NCBI RefSeq assembly: GCF_015832195.1
Contig: NC_052018.1
Span: 33,260,115 to 33,324,114 of the forward strand
Length of the DNA stretch: 64,000 nt
Reading direction: 5' to 3'
Source of the DNA: Motacilla alba alba
Lineage: Eukaryota; Chordata; Aves; Passeriformes; Motacillidae
Part shown: in pieces, positions 37,270-52,029 of the stretch
Layout: each line of letters starts with the position of its first letter
How positions within the stretch are numbered: the stretch's first letter is position 1
Notes under the pieces: model-generated
Seen by the model: only the letters and a program-made list of their open reading frames with translations
What the model was told of the DNA's origin: nothing
Databases searched by the model: none
Position numbers and translations under genes: made by a program

Positions 37270-40200
37270 TATTTTATCCTTCTAAATGATCAACATTTGA
37301 CCTCATTTCTTTAGTAGATAGACTCCGATTTAACTAGGACTAATAAAGCCATAAGGTACTGCCAGCTGTGAGTGCAGGAAATTAATTTTCTTTATAAATT
37401 CTCACAAAAATATGAAATAGACTCAACCAAAAGAGCCTGTCTTCTAGCATCTTGTATTATTATCAACACTTGAGGAGAAAACTATTCTTAGGTGAGCAGC
37501 AAAGTCAAAATCTACCATACAACAGAGGAAAGCATTTGTGGTGGATAAAAAAGTGAGTGGAAAAAACAATTTATTAGTAAATATCGTTGGAAAAACATGG
37601 GATGCCCAATAGTGCTAAAACTGCAGTATGGGTTTTTAATTCTCTGACCTCCACTGGGAAAGTTACTTACCTGATTGATCCTTCTTGAGGTGTTGTTTTT
37701 CATATCAGAGATATAGCTGACAAATATCACTTGTTTAGAAAACAAAGTTGAAAATGCTTTACTAAAGGGCTATTTATCTCTGTCAATATTGAAAGAAAAT
37801 ATTTGTTTTATTATAGTTGCTCATCATTTTATTTTCACCTTTCTTAGGAAACTAGGCTTTATATCTTAAGAAATATTGGTGTATTACATATCTGCCTCAG
37901 AATAAATTTGAATATAACTCTTTGACATTGCATTTATCCATGACAAGTTTCTTTCATATAAATTGCCTGATTTGACTCTGTTGGAAGCATATTGTCATTA
38001 CTCTGTATCTCCGTTGTTGAAGATTCTATCATCCATACTAAAATTTTGATATGAGTTCTTTAAAGATTATACTGCAAAAGAGATAAAATAAAAAGTTACA
38101 ACTTTTTAAAAAACAGTATTGTTTTAGGCATAATAAAGACTGCTTTTCTTATTCAGTTAAAAATCTTGATCTCTTAATGGTCAAGTTAAGTCTGTATGTC
38201 TAATATCACTGTGCTGTAAAAATGAAAGCAAAAAGTGAAATTCTCTTTTGCTGGATACAATGCTTACTGAGAATGCCAAAAATTGGGGATTGCAGTTGGC
38301 TTTAGTTTCTTCTTACACATGGAAGTAATAAGACTTCAATAAAATATGTCCAGTTGGATTAGATTGTTAGTTTCCATATTGTTATTCCATCCTTTCTGTG
38401 AGGTCTCATCACAGAAATAAGGTGAATAGAGGTATATAGGCTATTTTAAAAGTTAGTGGTCACATACACTTCATGTGATATACAATTCAAGGAAAAGAGA
38501 TCAAATGGTAATGATGGCTTTCAGTCACGAACTATAGGAAAAATACATTGAATACTTTCCTTTTTGCATATGAGAGATTAAAAGCAGCATTTGGAGAGCA
38601 TGTTAAATCAGATTTGTTGCGTGTCAAGTATAGAGTATTTTAAAGGGGTATGTTACTGCACCAAGTGGTCATTTGCTCTGCTCAGACGCAAAACTAAAAC
38701 CAAGAAAAGATGGTGTACTTAAAACTCTACATGATACAACTTTGCTCTTTGCTCCAATATTTCATATGTACTCTCAATGGGTATTGTGAAGTGAGCAACA
38801 GATACCAGGACAAATTCCATACAGGTACAGTTAAAAGTCAAAATAGTTTATATGCTGTATGAAAGTTTGTAAAATTGTTATGTTCAGCAGAGGAAGGGTT
38901 AAACTTGCATAAAGCACAGTTTGAGAAGTGTTGGGAGAGAAACCCACTGAGATGTCACTTCCAAAATAATGAAGAATTGTGTGTGGAAATCATCAGTATA
39001 TTAATCATTTGTAATACACAGAAACATAAATCCAGTAACTGTGTCCTGTTTAAAAACAAAAATAAAAAAAAAAAAGAAAAGAGAAACAGGCAGGATGGAG
39101 ACAGCTAGCACAAAGAGTAAGAGACTCTTTGGATTACTTCACAGGGCTGCTGCCTGCTAGCACTGGGAACTTGGTATGGGATGCAGGAGGAAGCAAGCCT
39201 TGTGGGATGTTTAGAGAAGGAATAAAACTGGAGAGATGTGAGGGCCAAGGTGGTTTGGGGAAACACAGATATGGGAAAACAGAGTGAAAAGGATAAAAAG
39301 GAAGCTTGTATTGTGGCTTCAATAGTATGGTGGTTGCTATTTTCTGATAGGGCTGAAATAAATTCAGGGAAGTAGCATATACCCTCTGGCATTGATCCTG
39401 CAAATACAGGAAATCTACATCTCAGGAAGATCTTGGTGGTTTTCTACCCATTCTCTGCAAGTAATGGCTAAAATTATTAAAAATAGAAAATTGCTTTAAT
39501 AATTTTTAGTGTTTTCATTTAAGGAATTTAAATTTTCATTTAGGAATTTTGATTTTTGTGTCCATTGATGCCATTATAGCTGGATGTGCTATGAAAATGT
39601 ATGCTGTAATTAAAAAAAAAGAAATATGTATGAGTAAAGAAATTTGTTAGCTGACCTGGTAAAAGTCATTGCTCTCTATAGAGTAACAAGTCAGCGTGTT
39701 GTTTTTGGTAGGCAGTTGCAGAGATGCATCATTCTTGCAGGAGCAGAGCATTTCCGATTTAATTGTGGTTCTTGTCTTTAGCACTTTCTTTTCTCACTGC
39801 CGGGTAAGTACTTTGTCCTGGGGCATCTGCCTGCACAGGGGATGTTGGGTCAGCTACCAAAGAAATGTTCAGGTGAGCACAGCTCAGTCCTCAGGAGCCC
39901 TTCCAGAGGACTAGGCATGTTTCTCAGAATTACACAGAAGTATCAGTCTTCCAGAGGACTGGTATCAATCAGAGGATAGGACTCAGAAAACTCAGTGAAA
40001 TAATCTGTTTCTGAGAGTTGAGTTACATGATCTTATTTTTTTCAAATCTTGCATTCTGTATCGGCAAATTGGATATAACAGTATTTGACTGTTTGATCAG
40101 TGATGCTTTAGATTTCTTCCTACTGCAGCAAAATAAGGCCTAATCTCCACTAAGTGATGTAATTTCCTGATAGAGTGTGGCATTAGGGGAAACTATTAGA

Positions 40201-43200
40201 TGAGCTGGTTTTGTCAGAAGCATTTCAGGAAAAGGAAAAGTGGGTATATTGTGAAATACCTTTCAAAGACGTAAGAGTTGCACGGCAGTTTTATCCTAAA
40301 GCAAGTTACCATAGGAAAAAATGTGCCCAAAAAATTAAAAGAACAAGGAAAAGAAATGTAATGACTTCAGCAGCATGAACATTTAAAATAAAATGATCTG
40401 GTACTGACTGATATTGAGCAGGAACTGTGTTGAGTAACTATTATTTTACAGAGTCCTAATGAAAGATTTCACTTTTCCAACAAAATGCTTTCAGAATGTT
40501 TGTCCCAAATACTACTTCATACCGTTGCATTATCTGTCTTTAGAATTTGGGATGTTGAGATTTTCAAACACTTCCATTATTTCAGTTTTCCCATGAGTAG
40601 AAGTTAAGGTGGGATTTCCCAAGGAAGCTGGAACAGTCCTCTGTGGGTCTCTGTGGTGTTTTGAGGAAGTGAATGCAGTGCAGTACTTAAAAATATTCAT
40701 GGGACCAGGTTTGAGTTTCAGATTGTGTACCTGTATTCATACTTAGTGCCAAAGGAGCTAGTGAATAACTTTGTCTTTGGGATTGATTTTCAAGTTGTGG
40801 TGAATAGCATCAGATTTTGTGCTGGTGCCACTTGAAATCTTATTTTAATGAACAGGCTGTAAACTGGTATTAAAGTCTGACTTTATGGAAAGCAGTGATT
40901 CTGGTGTAATTGTTATTCATTTCTAGATAAATGTTTTCATTCTCACAAGGTGTATTGAAGCAAATTGCCTTTTGAACTGACCTTTGAGACATAATGGAAT
41001 GTATATGTGTTAAGAAGCTGGAGGAGCTTGAGGTACAAATTGTGAGAACTAATTAATTATGGAAATGAAGAAAATTTTAATTGTTCTCTATTCATCTGGA
41101 GAAATAATAAAAAGACTCAAATATATTTCCCTGAGTTGATTAGAAAAATAATTGAGGCTAGCGTGGACAGCTTTTCATAGGACACAGACTTTTTTCACTG
41201 AGTACCATTTCATGGAATGGCTAAAGAAAGAGGCTCTGGACTAAATGTAACATAAATATCCAAGGAAAAGGCTCACTAAAGCATGCAGGTACAGCAGTAT
41301 GGTTGTTCAGCTGATGTAAAAAAATTATTACATCTGAATTGATATTTTTAACTTCCTTTGACACAATTACAATACAGTAAATCACAATTGCAATAGGCAG
41401 TAAAATTGGAAGAAATGAAATATTGACACAATGTGGTCCTTCATTTGTTATCCTGTTTAACTTTTACTATCACTCTTTTGGCACATCTAGCAGCAATCAC
41501 AAACTACAATATAAATGTCTGGTTTTATAGATCACACCATCAGTTTCTGTCAGTAGGAGTGTGATCTAGAAAATATTAGTATAGAATATAAAGAAAAGCT
41601 AGGATAAATACAGGCAAATAAATTCAAGGTGGTCATAAATTGTTTAGCAATACAAAAAAGAACAGGGATTTGAAGGAAAAGAAGATTATTTCTTAAGTGA
41701 GGAATTAGGAGCAGTAAGGGAAATATCAGCATAAAGTTGCCATTCAGTGACTAGAGATAAAGGTACATGAAAACGTTGCCTGTGTTTATTAAATGTGACT
41801 TTAAACAGTTCAGCAAACTCCCAATTTATGGTGCAAGATGAACTAGAAACAATTTTTGCTATGCAAGTCTGGAGTCTTGCATAGCATTGAATGTCAGCAT
41901 ATTTTGTTACACAATGTAGAAAATAAAGGTGAATAGGCAAAATGGTACAAACCCAGGGTTTCTCAAAGGAAATGAAGCTTTGTTATTCATCTATTTAAAA
42001 AAAAAGGTTTATGCACTATGAAAAATATTTGAAAAGTAAGATTCAACAGTGATTGTGAAAATTCAGTAAAATTGATATTTAAAAAATCCTCTTTCAGATT
42101 AGGAATTTGATGAATGAATTTAATGTGAATTGTTTATATTAATTATCAAGTTAAGATTTATTCTTTATTTTAAAAGAGCTTTCCAAAGAGCTTGGATATA
42201 GCAGTAAACATTTAGTATTTTTTTTGTTTGTTTTCTTTTGTAAATAAGAAAGAAGAAATTCTGTGCCTTGTACTCCACTGTGTGCCCTGTGGAGGAGCAT
42301 TGCCCCTCACTGTATAGTGCCTGCACAGTCCTGGGCTTGTGAGCCCAACTGTTGGGATTTGGTGGTTGTGTTTCTCAGGCAGAGATGGCATTTTCCTGAA
42401 CCTGTATCACATTTAAAAGAGAACAAAAATCTAACAAGCAATGCCTGTTCACAGTGTGGTGCCTGGGACTTTCTTCACACTAAATCTATGAGGCCGAAAC
42501 TGTTCTGGATGTTGCACAAAAGTCTCTTATTATAGTTTGTTTCACTGCATGGAAGTATCTTAATTTTCATTTGTCTTACGTTCTGATACCTATGAACATA
42601 TAGATGTCTTGGTTAATAACTAGGAAATGCAGTAGAGGATGTGAGAAATTCAGCACAGGATGAAATGGACTTCCAGGATATTTTGTTTGATGTTATCATG
42701 TGATATAGTCCAGTTTATCCATCAGACTTTTATGCATATTTATTTAATTTTAGTGAACATAAGGAAGAACAAATTCTTCACAGCAAAAACAGCAAATTAT
42801 TGCAATAGTGGCATATGTTATCAGTTCAGCTACAAGGGACTGTTGTATTCTCTCTAGGCTCGAATAAATGCAATACTGAGCAGAGAAGAGTGATTTAATG
42901 AATTCAGTATAGCCAAATATTGAACAGGACACAGTATTCTGTACTGTGCAAACCTCCCAAATACATTTCTTAAAACAAGCACTCACCCCCCCAAATCCTA
43001 AAACAAGATTCAACATTGGGAAATGAAGTGCTCAAAAATGGTCATGGATTTTCATAAAATCAGTCCCAGAATACATTCTCTAAAGGTGTAAACATTGTGT
43101 TTACATGTCCAATTAGTCCAGTATCTAGACATGACAGATATCAAAATGTCTCATTCATCTGCAGCTTAGCTTGAAGTATTTTCAGCTTCTGTGGAGCACT

Positions 43201-46200
43201 TAATGAAGAAGTCCACACAGGAGTGGGCACATGGGCTAAGAGTAGTCCCGGCCATGAGGTTGCTCGTGCACACCCGCTCCTCCTGGCTTTGGGCAGGGTG
43301 TCATTCCATGTGTGAGAGAGGACATGAACCAATGCCTTGCCTTCAGGTGGTGTTTCAGTCAACCACATGTGGCACATACTTCTTGATTGCAAATGATTAA
43401 AGTGTTTGAACCCCACTGGCGCTGATTTGGACATTACACTACGCGAGTGTGCCCCATCTACTTGGCTTTGGGTCTGTTCTGTCTAAAAAAATATGGGTTG
43501 AGGTAAGCTTTTCCCATATGCTATGGGGCTAAAGCTGTTTGTTTACATAAAAAATGAGACAGGAGCTTGGCAGTTTCCATAGGCACTGAAAGGAGAGGAG
43601 AACAATAAGCTCTGCTTGACTAAAAGTCTTCTGTAAGTGAGAGAACAAGTCCAGCAGTAAGGTTTTGAGGGACTATTCCCACTGTATGTGGATAAATGCC
43701 TGCTCTTTTGGAGTGTGCTGCACATGCCAGCTTTGCTGCTGCAGGACCGGAGTTCACAGATGGAAAGGATGGGTTGGAGGGGAGGTGTGTGCCCATGAAC
43801 ACCTCACCATGGATGGAACAGGGAAAACTCAAGCCAGTGATCAGCTTGTGACTGCCTGCTTCTCCAGGCTGCCGTTTATGGTGGGCAAAGACCTGCGAGA
43901 TAGGCACTTTTAACAAAAGCATTCAACTGAGAAAAGAGCATTTTTAAAACTGAGGGTTAACTTGAATACTTTCTATGGAGTTACTTATTTTCAAGTAATG
44001 TATTGAGCAAAGGCTTTTGGGATTGTAACAAAATAACCCTTTCCCACTTTCAGCTGTGTTGTGTGTTAGGCAGAGGGCAGCATTTCTTACAGCTGCATCA
44101 AACCCTGTTTGTTTTCTCATGTCAGAACTGTTTTTCCTTGCATTGGTGGGGTACAGTAGTTTGCAGCCAAGTACTTTTATTTTTAAATGCAAATTCCTGA
44201 AGAGGCACGAGTTTATCCCTGGGCAATATGAAGTGGTAAAGTGGCAGAATAAGCTGAAAGTCATTGTGGTTCAGTGGAATCAAAAGTTTTAACTACTGAA
44301 CAATTCAGTGTTTGATTCACCCTAATCACTCAAGTGTAGAATATAAAGTGTGCTCTTAGTGTATCCAATGAGGACATTTTTTCCATGTTCTAATATTTAA
44401 TTTGGCATGCAAATGTTCATATGCCTGAGGCTGAGCTCCAGCATCATTGTCCTGCTGATACACCCATGTTCATTCAATGTGATTTATAACTTCGAACAAT
44501 GTGTTTAGTCTTCCATATGCTAATTCTGAAAAAGACCAAAAATATGGGCACTGAGGCAGAATTAAACTTTTCTCTTTTCTGTACACTGCCCTGCCCTCCA
44601 TTTGCATTTTCATCTTTCTAGATATCAGGAATCCTTCTATTGGAAGGAACCTTTTTTTACTTACTCTAAGGTAGAGTTTACATTTACAGTTTTAATGCAA
44701 ACTGTTTTGATTAGATTCATGTTGTGATTCTAGCATTAACATTTCTGATAGCTCATGGAGCTGATAGAAATTAAATGGTTTTAATTGTGAGGAAGGCAAA
44801 AAAAACTTCTCTAACTGCACATCTTATGTTTTTTGCTCTGTGATCCAGTGATATTTTTCTTTTTTTTTCCTCTCTAACACCATATTGTAGTTCAGTAACA
44901 TCAGCATTTCTAACTGATATGTAAATATAGCTAATGATGATCTGGGAGAACATCAGAGCTATGAACTTCCCTCTAACAATTTTGGGTTCCTCGTATAAGC
45001 CTATTACTCAGCAGGCCTTTATATTACACCCTGTCAAATCATTGACTCGTTGCTTAATGAAAGTTAATATAAATAAAGTTTTTTGAAATTCTAGACTCTA
45101 GATGATCTATGACAGGTCTCTAGAATAAGGCAAATCTGCAAAGCAACTACTAATTCAAGGATATTCAACTTCTCTCCTGCCTGAAAACTGAACAATACCA
45201 TGTGTAACTTGCTTTATTTTGTTTGGCATTATATTTAATTCCCAGTAAATTGTGAGTTGCTTTAGAACTACTAGTAAATGCTCTGAACAGCAGTTTATGA
45301 TAGGGAGCCTAGGAGTCCCCTGGAAAAGTGTAATAATGACCTTTCTTTCAATTTCCAGTGCCCTGGAGCTATAAAAAATGTCTTGGGTGGTGAAAGTCAC
45401 TCAACCTTTGGCATAATTTCTCCAAATGCCTCAGTGGGATGCCAGAATCCTTTACTAGCCACAGGTACAGCAACTTAAAACATACTAAGGCCCTCTGGCA
45501 AGTTAGGGTAAAGAAAAATGTGGAGGTTTTTAATTGCACTTTATGTCAGGTTTACTTCCTTGGACCATACAATCACTACCTTGTCTTATTTACTGAAGAA
45601 ATTATCTTTGGCTGTTGGTTTGGGGTTGTAAAGTGCTGAGTCTTGCAAGTATATTCTGTTTTTTCCTGGCCTTTCATATTTTGATATGGCTGCTAGAAAT
45701 GGTCTGGCTAGACTATTAGTTTAGAGCAACAGACATAGTTCAGAGTAGCATGATTAGAGAAGAGTGGCCTGTGACATATAAAAATCTATGCAGAATAGGG
45801 GAAAATCATAAAGCAACACAGAAAATCTATCCTTCTATGTTAATGGCTCAGTGAAGTTTTAAAAATAAATATGTAAATAACTTTGCTTTTTTCATTTTCT
45901 TGCAGGTTTAATTTAATAATTACATAAAAGGCCTACAAAACAATGTGTGTGTGTATTTATTAATGTTTTATGTATGTTCACAAGATCAAATTATTTCAGT
46001 TTTGTGATGAATGTATTTGTAGGAGGGGATGTAAAAAGAGCCTCTTGAGCTCTTCTGAGCTTCTGTGCTCTTCCAGAGTACTGTGAATTTTATACTGTTG
46101 CTGTTGGCTACATTAAGATTTTTAATATAGAAGAGAAAATAGAGGGTGCAGTTTTCCTGCCTCAGAAAACTAGTCTAGGAGTTTCTGCTGCTTCCTTGAG

Positions 46201-49200
46201 AAGGGAACTGCCTGATCTCCCTGGGGCAGACACAGCTTCTTAGTGCCCATATGTCAAACCTGGCTTAAAGCCTCAAATCTGGATCTACAACAGTAGGATA
46301 AGTTATGACAGTGCCAAGTTTCCATGTTATAGGTAGGCACAGAGGAAGAAATTTTCAAATAGTCTTATTTGTCTAACAGTCCTTTTGAATGCAAATGGGT
46401 TCATGTTCATTGCAATCATGTAGGGATCTAGCAGTTACAGTGAGGCAATTGAAAAGCTACAAAAGTGGTTAAAGTCAGTTAAAAATGCCTGAATAGCAGA
46501 TGTAAGCCTGGAGCTAATTTCCAGTGAAAAAAACAGTTACAGTCAGCTACATGAGAAAAATAACCACACTGGGAGAGAACCTTGTGTGTCCCTCTCTTCC
46601 TAGGGTCTTACCTGTGACAAGATCTGTGCTAGAGAAAACTCTTTTCTGTAGTGTAACACCAGCAGAAGAGAATGAACTAAGGTACTCCTAGTTGTGCATA
46701 TAATTTCATATGCTGTATATCAGCAGTGCCTGTGATGCTTTTTGTAGTTGTGCTGTTTGCTACCATAGTGGCATTTTGAAAGGCAGCTTTATTGAAAGAG
46801 CTATAGCAGTACTGGCATCTGTCTGCATCCTGTTGGGAATGTTTGTTACTCTTACCACACTTAACAGTGATCATGGTGAGTGGGAGACAAAGTTCTAGGC
46901 ACACACGCCACAAATCCTTCAATCTAATGACACCTATCTCACAAGCAGAAAAGGCTAGTGAAGATTTCATGCTCATTGTGACTGAGGAAGGAAGGAAAGG
47001 CTGCTTTCTCTTTACCAAACACTGAAGTAATAATTTTATAAAACAACATTCAAAACTGAAAAAGTTTCTCTACAAAGAGCCAAATCTATCTTTTATTAAT
47101 CTACATACAGAAGTTTCTGAAGTTTCTGGAAAAGCTGATCTGTGTAGCTGTAGCTGGAATTGTTCCTCAGATACATTTGTTTGGAAATAATATTTTGTTC
47201 CTTGTCATCACTGAAGAAGTGCCTTTTATCCATGTTCCAGCAAGTGGCATGCTCATCACCCGGCTGTGTTTTGTTGAAGCACTAAGCATGCACAAATGAC
47301 TAACAGTAAGTAACTTGGGTGTCTAAGGCATGCAAATGTCTTCTTGAATAGATGTGAAATGGGCACAAAAGAGTTTCACTTTTTCGCTATATCTAGTGAA
47401 AACATGCTATTTCTCCAGTACATTTTAGAGAAACTGCTGTCCTACATTTGGAGTAATGCAGATTAGGAAGGAATATAGATAAAATGCGACTTTCTACTCA
47501 AAGCAATATTAAAAAAAGACCTGACTCTTCTCCCAGAGGGTGGTAGGCAACACAAGATTGGTGGTAGGCTGCACAGATTTCAGTTGTTACGTGGATACCA
47601 TATCTTCTCAATTCCCATGTGTCTCTGGCATTTTCAAATTGGCTCTGAGTTGCCCACAGTGAAAATGTAGGCCCTGGTGATGAAATCTGTGGAATTAAGA
47701 TTTCATCCTGAATACCTCTTTTTTAGTATTCCACTTCTTTCACATGTCAGTGTATGGAGAGGATGGTTTGCCCTAAGAATCACCTGTTTTCTTTGGCTGA
47801 TAGCACATACGTACAATTGGAAAGCTCTAGTTCTTTAAGGAAAAGACTCTAGTGCTTTGCTTTTTTGTATCTTCTTTTGTTCAGCCAACAAGGTTAGTTC
47901 TGCTGCACATTTATGAATAATCTTGCAGTAAGTAAATAGCTGAAAAGTGCCAAGAAATAATATGCCAAGACTATGTTCTAATATTAAAGTGTTTGGAATA
48001 ATATTGATGGATGTATAAAAAAAAAGTATATCACTGTGCGTTCTAGAGAAGAAACTTTTCATGGTTTTGCTCTAATTTTGTTGATTTCATCAACATTAGA
48101 ATCCTATATGGCTTTGTACTTTATATTGCATGAATATCCAGTACTTACTGTATATTGGGAGACCTAAATGAGTCTGTATAGCAGCCAACTGTAAGAGTAA
48201 ACTTGTAGCTTGGACACACTTATATTAAGCTCTATTAGTCAAAATGAAGTACCTTTTCTGAGAGAACTCAGTGTTTCTCAACATAATGATTCGGTTCAAA
48301 ATTGCACCCATGCCACATGAAATGGTAAAAAAAGCAGTAAAGAAGGAATCTTCATTACCCAGTGTGTCTTGCCTTGCTGGAAGTTTTAAAAGGCAATGCA
48401 GTACATTTATGGGCATCACACAACCATCTTAAAAATATGCCACAATTATGGTGGGTCTGTCAGAGACAATCAGAAAAGGAAATTCTATTATTTTCATCTT
48501 TGTTTTTAAAGTCATTTGTGAGACTCCTCAGTCTTCTGTTTTCCACTCCTTCTCATATAAGTTTTCTTTTTAAAAGTGTCTGTTTTTTCCTTTATAAGAT
48601 ACCTGTAGTTAGACAAGAAGTCTGTATTTTGTTACCTAAATATATGGCTTGACTTAAAAAAAAAAATCCTGCTTGCTTGTTTTTCTTAGTTGTTCTCATT
48701 CAAGAAACTGAGTGAAAAAAGGTTAATCTAATCTACTCTAAAGTAATCTAATCTCCTAGTTCTTCCTTTTAAAGTTGATAGTGCATAGATCATCTGTGGA
48801 AGAAATGAGAGAAAAATGTCGAAATACTTATTCAAAAGAAAGTACTGAAAGAAAAAGGGAAAGGTCTGTATCTAAGTTTTCTGTTCACAGGTAGTTGAAC
48901 CACTGAGAGCAACACGTCATTTGTTAACTTTGGCATAGCTAGCATTTCTTTATAAAGAAGCTTTTCTACCTTTTGAGAGAGATATGATTTTTACACAGCA
49001 GTTTTGCACTCATAATTGTGTGACTGAAAAGGTGTTGGGTTTTCTGTCCATATCTGACCACTTATTTACTGTTTTCAGAACTTCTTTAAATTTAGAGTGC
49101 TTTAGAAATAAGATGTGAAGTTGTGTGGTTTGAAAGGTTCTCTTAAAATGGATTGTCAATTTGGGAGTATCTTATTTCCTGAGGCAGCAGCACTTTCGTG

Positions 49201-51999
49201 TTTAACTGTGATGTGTTTCATGCTTTGCAGATTTAGCTGATGAAATTTGCCTCCCCATGGAAAGAGATTGACACTTGGCTTGCAAGTGTATTATGCCAAT
49301 AGATACAAAAATCTATTATGCTAATATAATGAGAATTTTTTGAAATAGAGATAAAATTAAATTTAGAATAAAAATTATTTTTCCTGTCCTTTCCTGTGAT
49401 TTATTTCCTTACCTGTGGGCTGAACTTGCCCCTGAGCAAGCATTGTTTATGCTTTTTTTTTAGGTAGGATGGCCTGCAAAAAAGGATGTCTGAGAGTTAT
49501 TGCAAACTATGTTTCAGAAATCTTTCCATACTGAATTCATTTTCATGTCAGAGATGTGAACCTTTCAATCACTTAACTTTTAGAAAATTGTGTGACTTCT
49601 GTGATGTTGTGAATACATAATTTGAGCCTCCTGTGGTTAAAAACATGGCTTTCCCAGGAATTTAAAAGATGCAAAAATAATAATCTCTGCCACACATACA
49701 ACATTTGTTGGACAGAGGAATATCCACTGTGGTAAAAGAACAGTGTGTTTCTCTGTTACACTGATCATATATTTTGTATTTAATGTGTGCAGTCTAATAG
49801 AAGGTAAGCAGGAATAATTGAATAATAATTGATGCCAGGGTGAGGCTATTAGTCATTATCACTTCTCATGAACATCACAGCTAAATACACTCTAGATGAC
49901 ATAATAAAATTAGCTGCTATAAATTTTAAAGAAAATCCTTCATATCATCTTATTATGATACATAGTAGAGTTGTACTATGAGAACTGTTGAAAAACTGGC
50001 AGCCAAATGACTTCATATTGCAGAAGTGAATTTCAGGTCTGAGTTGTGGTAGTACATGATACTGCTCGAATTAAAGATGAAAGAGAAATCTGCTACTGGA
50101 ACTTGCATTCCAGTGTTAGTAGCTTAAACTATGACCAGAATAAAATGTATTTCTAAGCATACAAATGTGCGTTGCCAAAGAAAATATCTTCCCTAATCTG
50201 ACTGCATCTGGTAGTTAAATAAAATTGCTGAATATCTAAAATAAAATGGTTTTACAGTGTTAAATAAAATAGAATTTTGGTTTGTTATTGAAGTTCTATG
50301 GGCTACACATTTTTATAATTATGTGGGCAGTTTTTCTTTAATCAGCCCCTAAAATATTTATTATGGTAGGTATATTTAACATTATTAAAACCAGGTCCTC
50401 CTCACTGACATTATAAAATATTTTCTGGGTGAAAAAAAAAGTTGGTTCTTTGCGTATGTTGCAGTGCTTTAGTGCTTCACTGTGGGATGCACTTCTGCAT
50501 AAGTTAGTCCTATTCTGAGTCATGAGCTGGGAGTGCTGCTAAAAATATGATGAAGATCGCTTACACCTATGGAAGCAAATCAGATTTATTTTACTTGAAA
50601 AGCCCTGTGCAATATTTATAATTCATTGCAAGTGTGAGATCTTGGTTCTTTGTTTGTGTGCTAACAGGTATCATGCCAGCTGCAAGCAGCAGCCCAGTGC
50701 TCACTGCCTTGCAAGTTACCTGGCACTTTGAGTATGAGAGGTATGAGGCCAAATTATCAGCCCTTGTGTAACATCTATCTTAATACAGTCCTGCTTTGCA
50801 GTAGTTAAGGTCAGTAGCACTGAGAGGCATAAAAATAGAGCCAATGATTGCAGTGTATCAAAACAGGGCTGAAATAAATTATGAGATAGGTAAGGGCCAA
50901 TATATAGGTTACTTCTATTCTTGACTGACTGTGACAGCATTAATACCACAGCCAGCATTGCAGTGGAAGTAAACACTTAAAATGCTGATTGAAACCATCA
51001 GGAAAAAGAGCTATAAAAGTATGGGATAACACTAGGAAAGGCTGGGCTTCATGACTTACTGGATATACAAATCTGACAAGCCATTCAATTGTGACTGAAT
51101 TAAACATACGTGCATTTCCTTTACTTTCCTCTTTGTCACAAGCAGAGGGAGGAAAGTCTCTTCAATTCAGCCGTAGGGAATGATATGAAGCATGTTCTCC
51201 CTTACAGGAAAAATACAGCCTGAGTAGTATCAAAACATCCCAAAGCTGCCTTCTGTCATAACTGAAATCCTCTGTGATACTGACTAGAATGGAGTCTCAC
51301 TAGATAGCACAAATGTGTTAACTTGAATAGAGCAAACAGCGTCATTTTCAACAAAACCTTCAACAGAGGGTGTATCTTCTCTCTCTCCCCTTGATATCTA
51401 TTGAGGGCTGAAAGGAAACCCCTTCTTTCCTCAGAGAATTGTCATTTACACCCACGTCAATTGCTGGAGCCTTAACAATTTGCTTGGAAATAGCTGCACT
51501 GTGCAACAGCTTTATTTCTTGTAACTGACAGTTTCTGCAAAGGCGTAGAGACAAATTTCTGACAGTATTCCAGGAAGCTTCACTGTTTAGGAGTACTAGA
51601 TGTTCATCATACCTTTCTCCAGTCAGTTGCAAAATGCTTTAATTTGTGTTTGCTTTTAATTTTGTCATAATCTACTAGCAGTAGATATATTAGAACCTGA
51701 GGCAGTTGAGGAAGATGGCTGAGATAAGGGTTTCAAATTACTATTAAGTTTGGCCTGGCAGCTGAAGTGATTAAAAGTAATCATATTGTAACATGCCTTT
51801 GTATCTCTCCTGAGGAAGTGGCTGTGCTTGTGCTTCCTGAAACCTTAGTTTAGACAAATGAGAAGGAAAAAAATGGAGAAGTATGGCTGCAAATTTTACT
51901 AGCAATTTTCAGGTTTGAAAATAGTGACATAAATATTGTTTTGATGCTTCCAAAATGGAATAATAACTCTTAGGTTTTTTAAACTGTAAAATTTTTCTC

Positions 52000-52029
52000 T
52001 TTTTTTTTTTTTTTTTGGGGGGGGGGGGG
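52000..52029 (+). repeat. T17-G13 homopolymer junction
   Basis: A run of 17 T (52000-52016) is joined directly to a run of 13 G (52017-52029), followed by CAGGGCGGG. Simple sequence, with no attached transposon recognised. Confidence 0.9.

Noticed and set aside
42750..43016. 88-codon - strand frame and a 'aggaagaacaaattcttcac' block suggesting a LINE remnant.
   Set aside because: Only one short block is LINE-like and the ordered companions seen in the other CR1 copies are missing.
43141..43922. GC-richer stretch with several overlapping open frames on both strands.
   Set aside because: No recognisable domain, repeat or splice pattern; the frames follow from fewer stop codons in GC-richer sequence.
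51360..51632. 90-codon open frame on the - strand with diverse, protein-like composition.
   Set aside because: No recognisable motif, no splice or promoter context, and chance frames of this length are expected over 64 kb on six frames.
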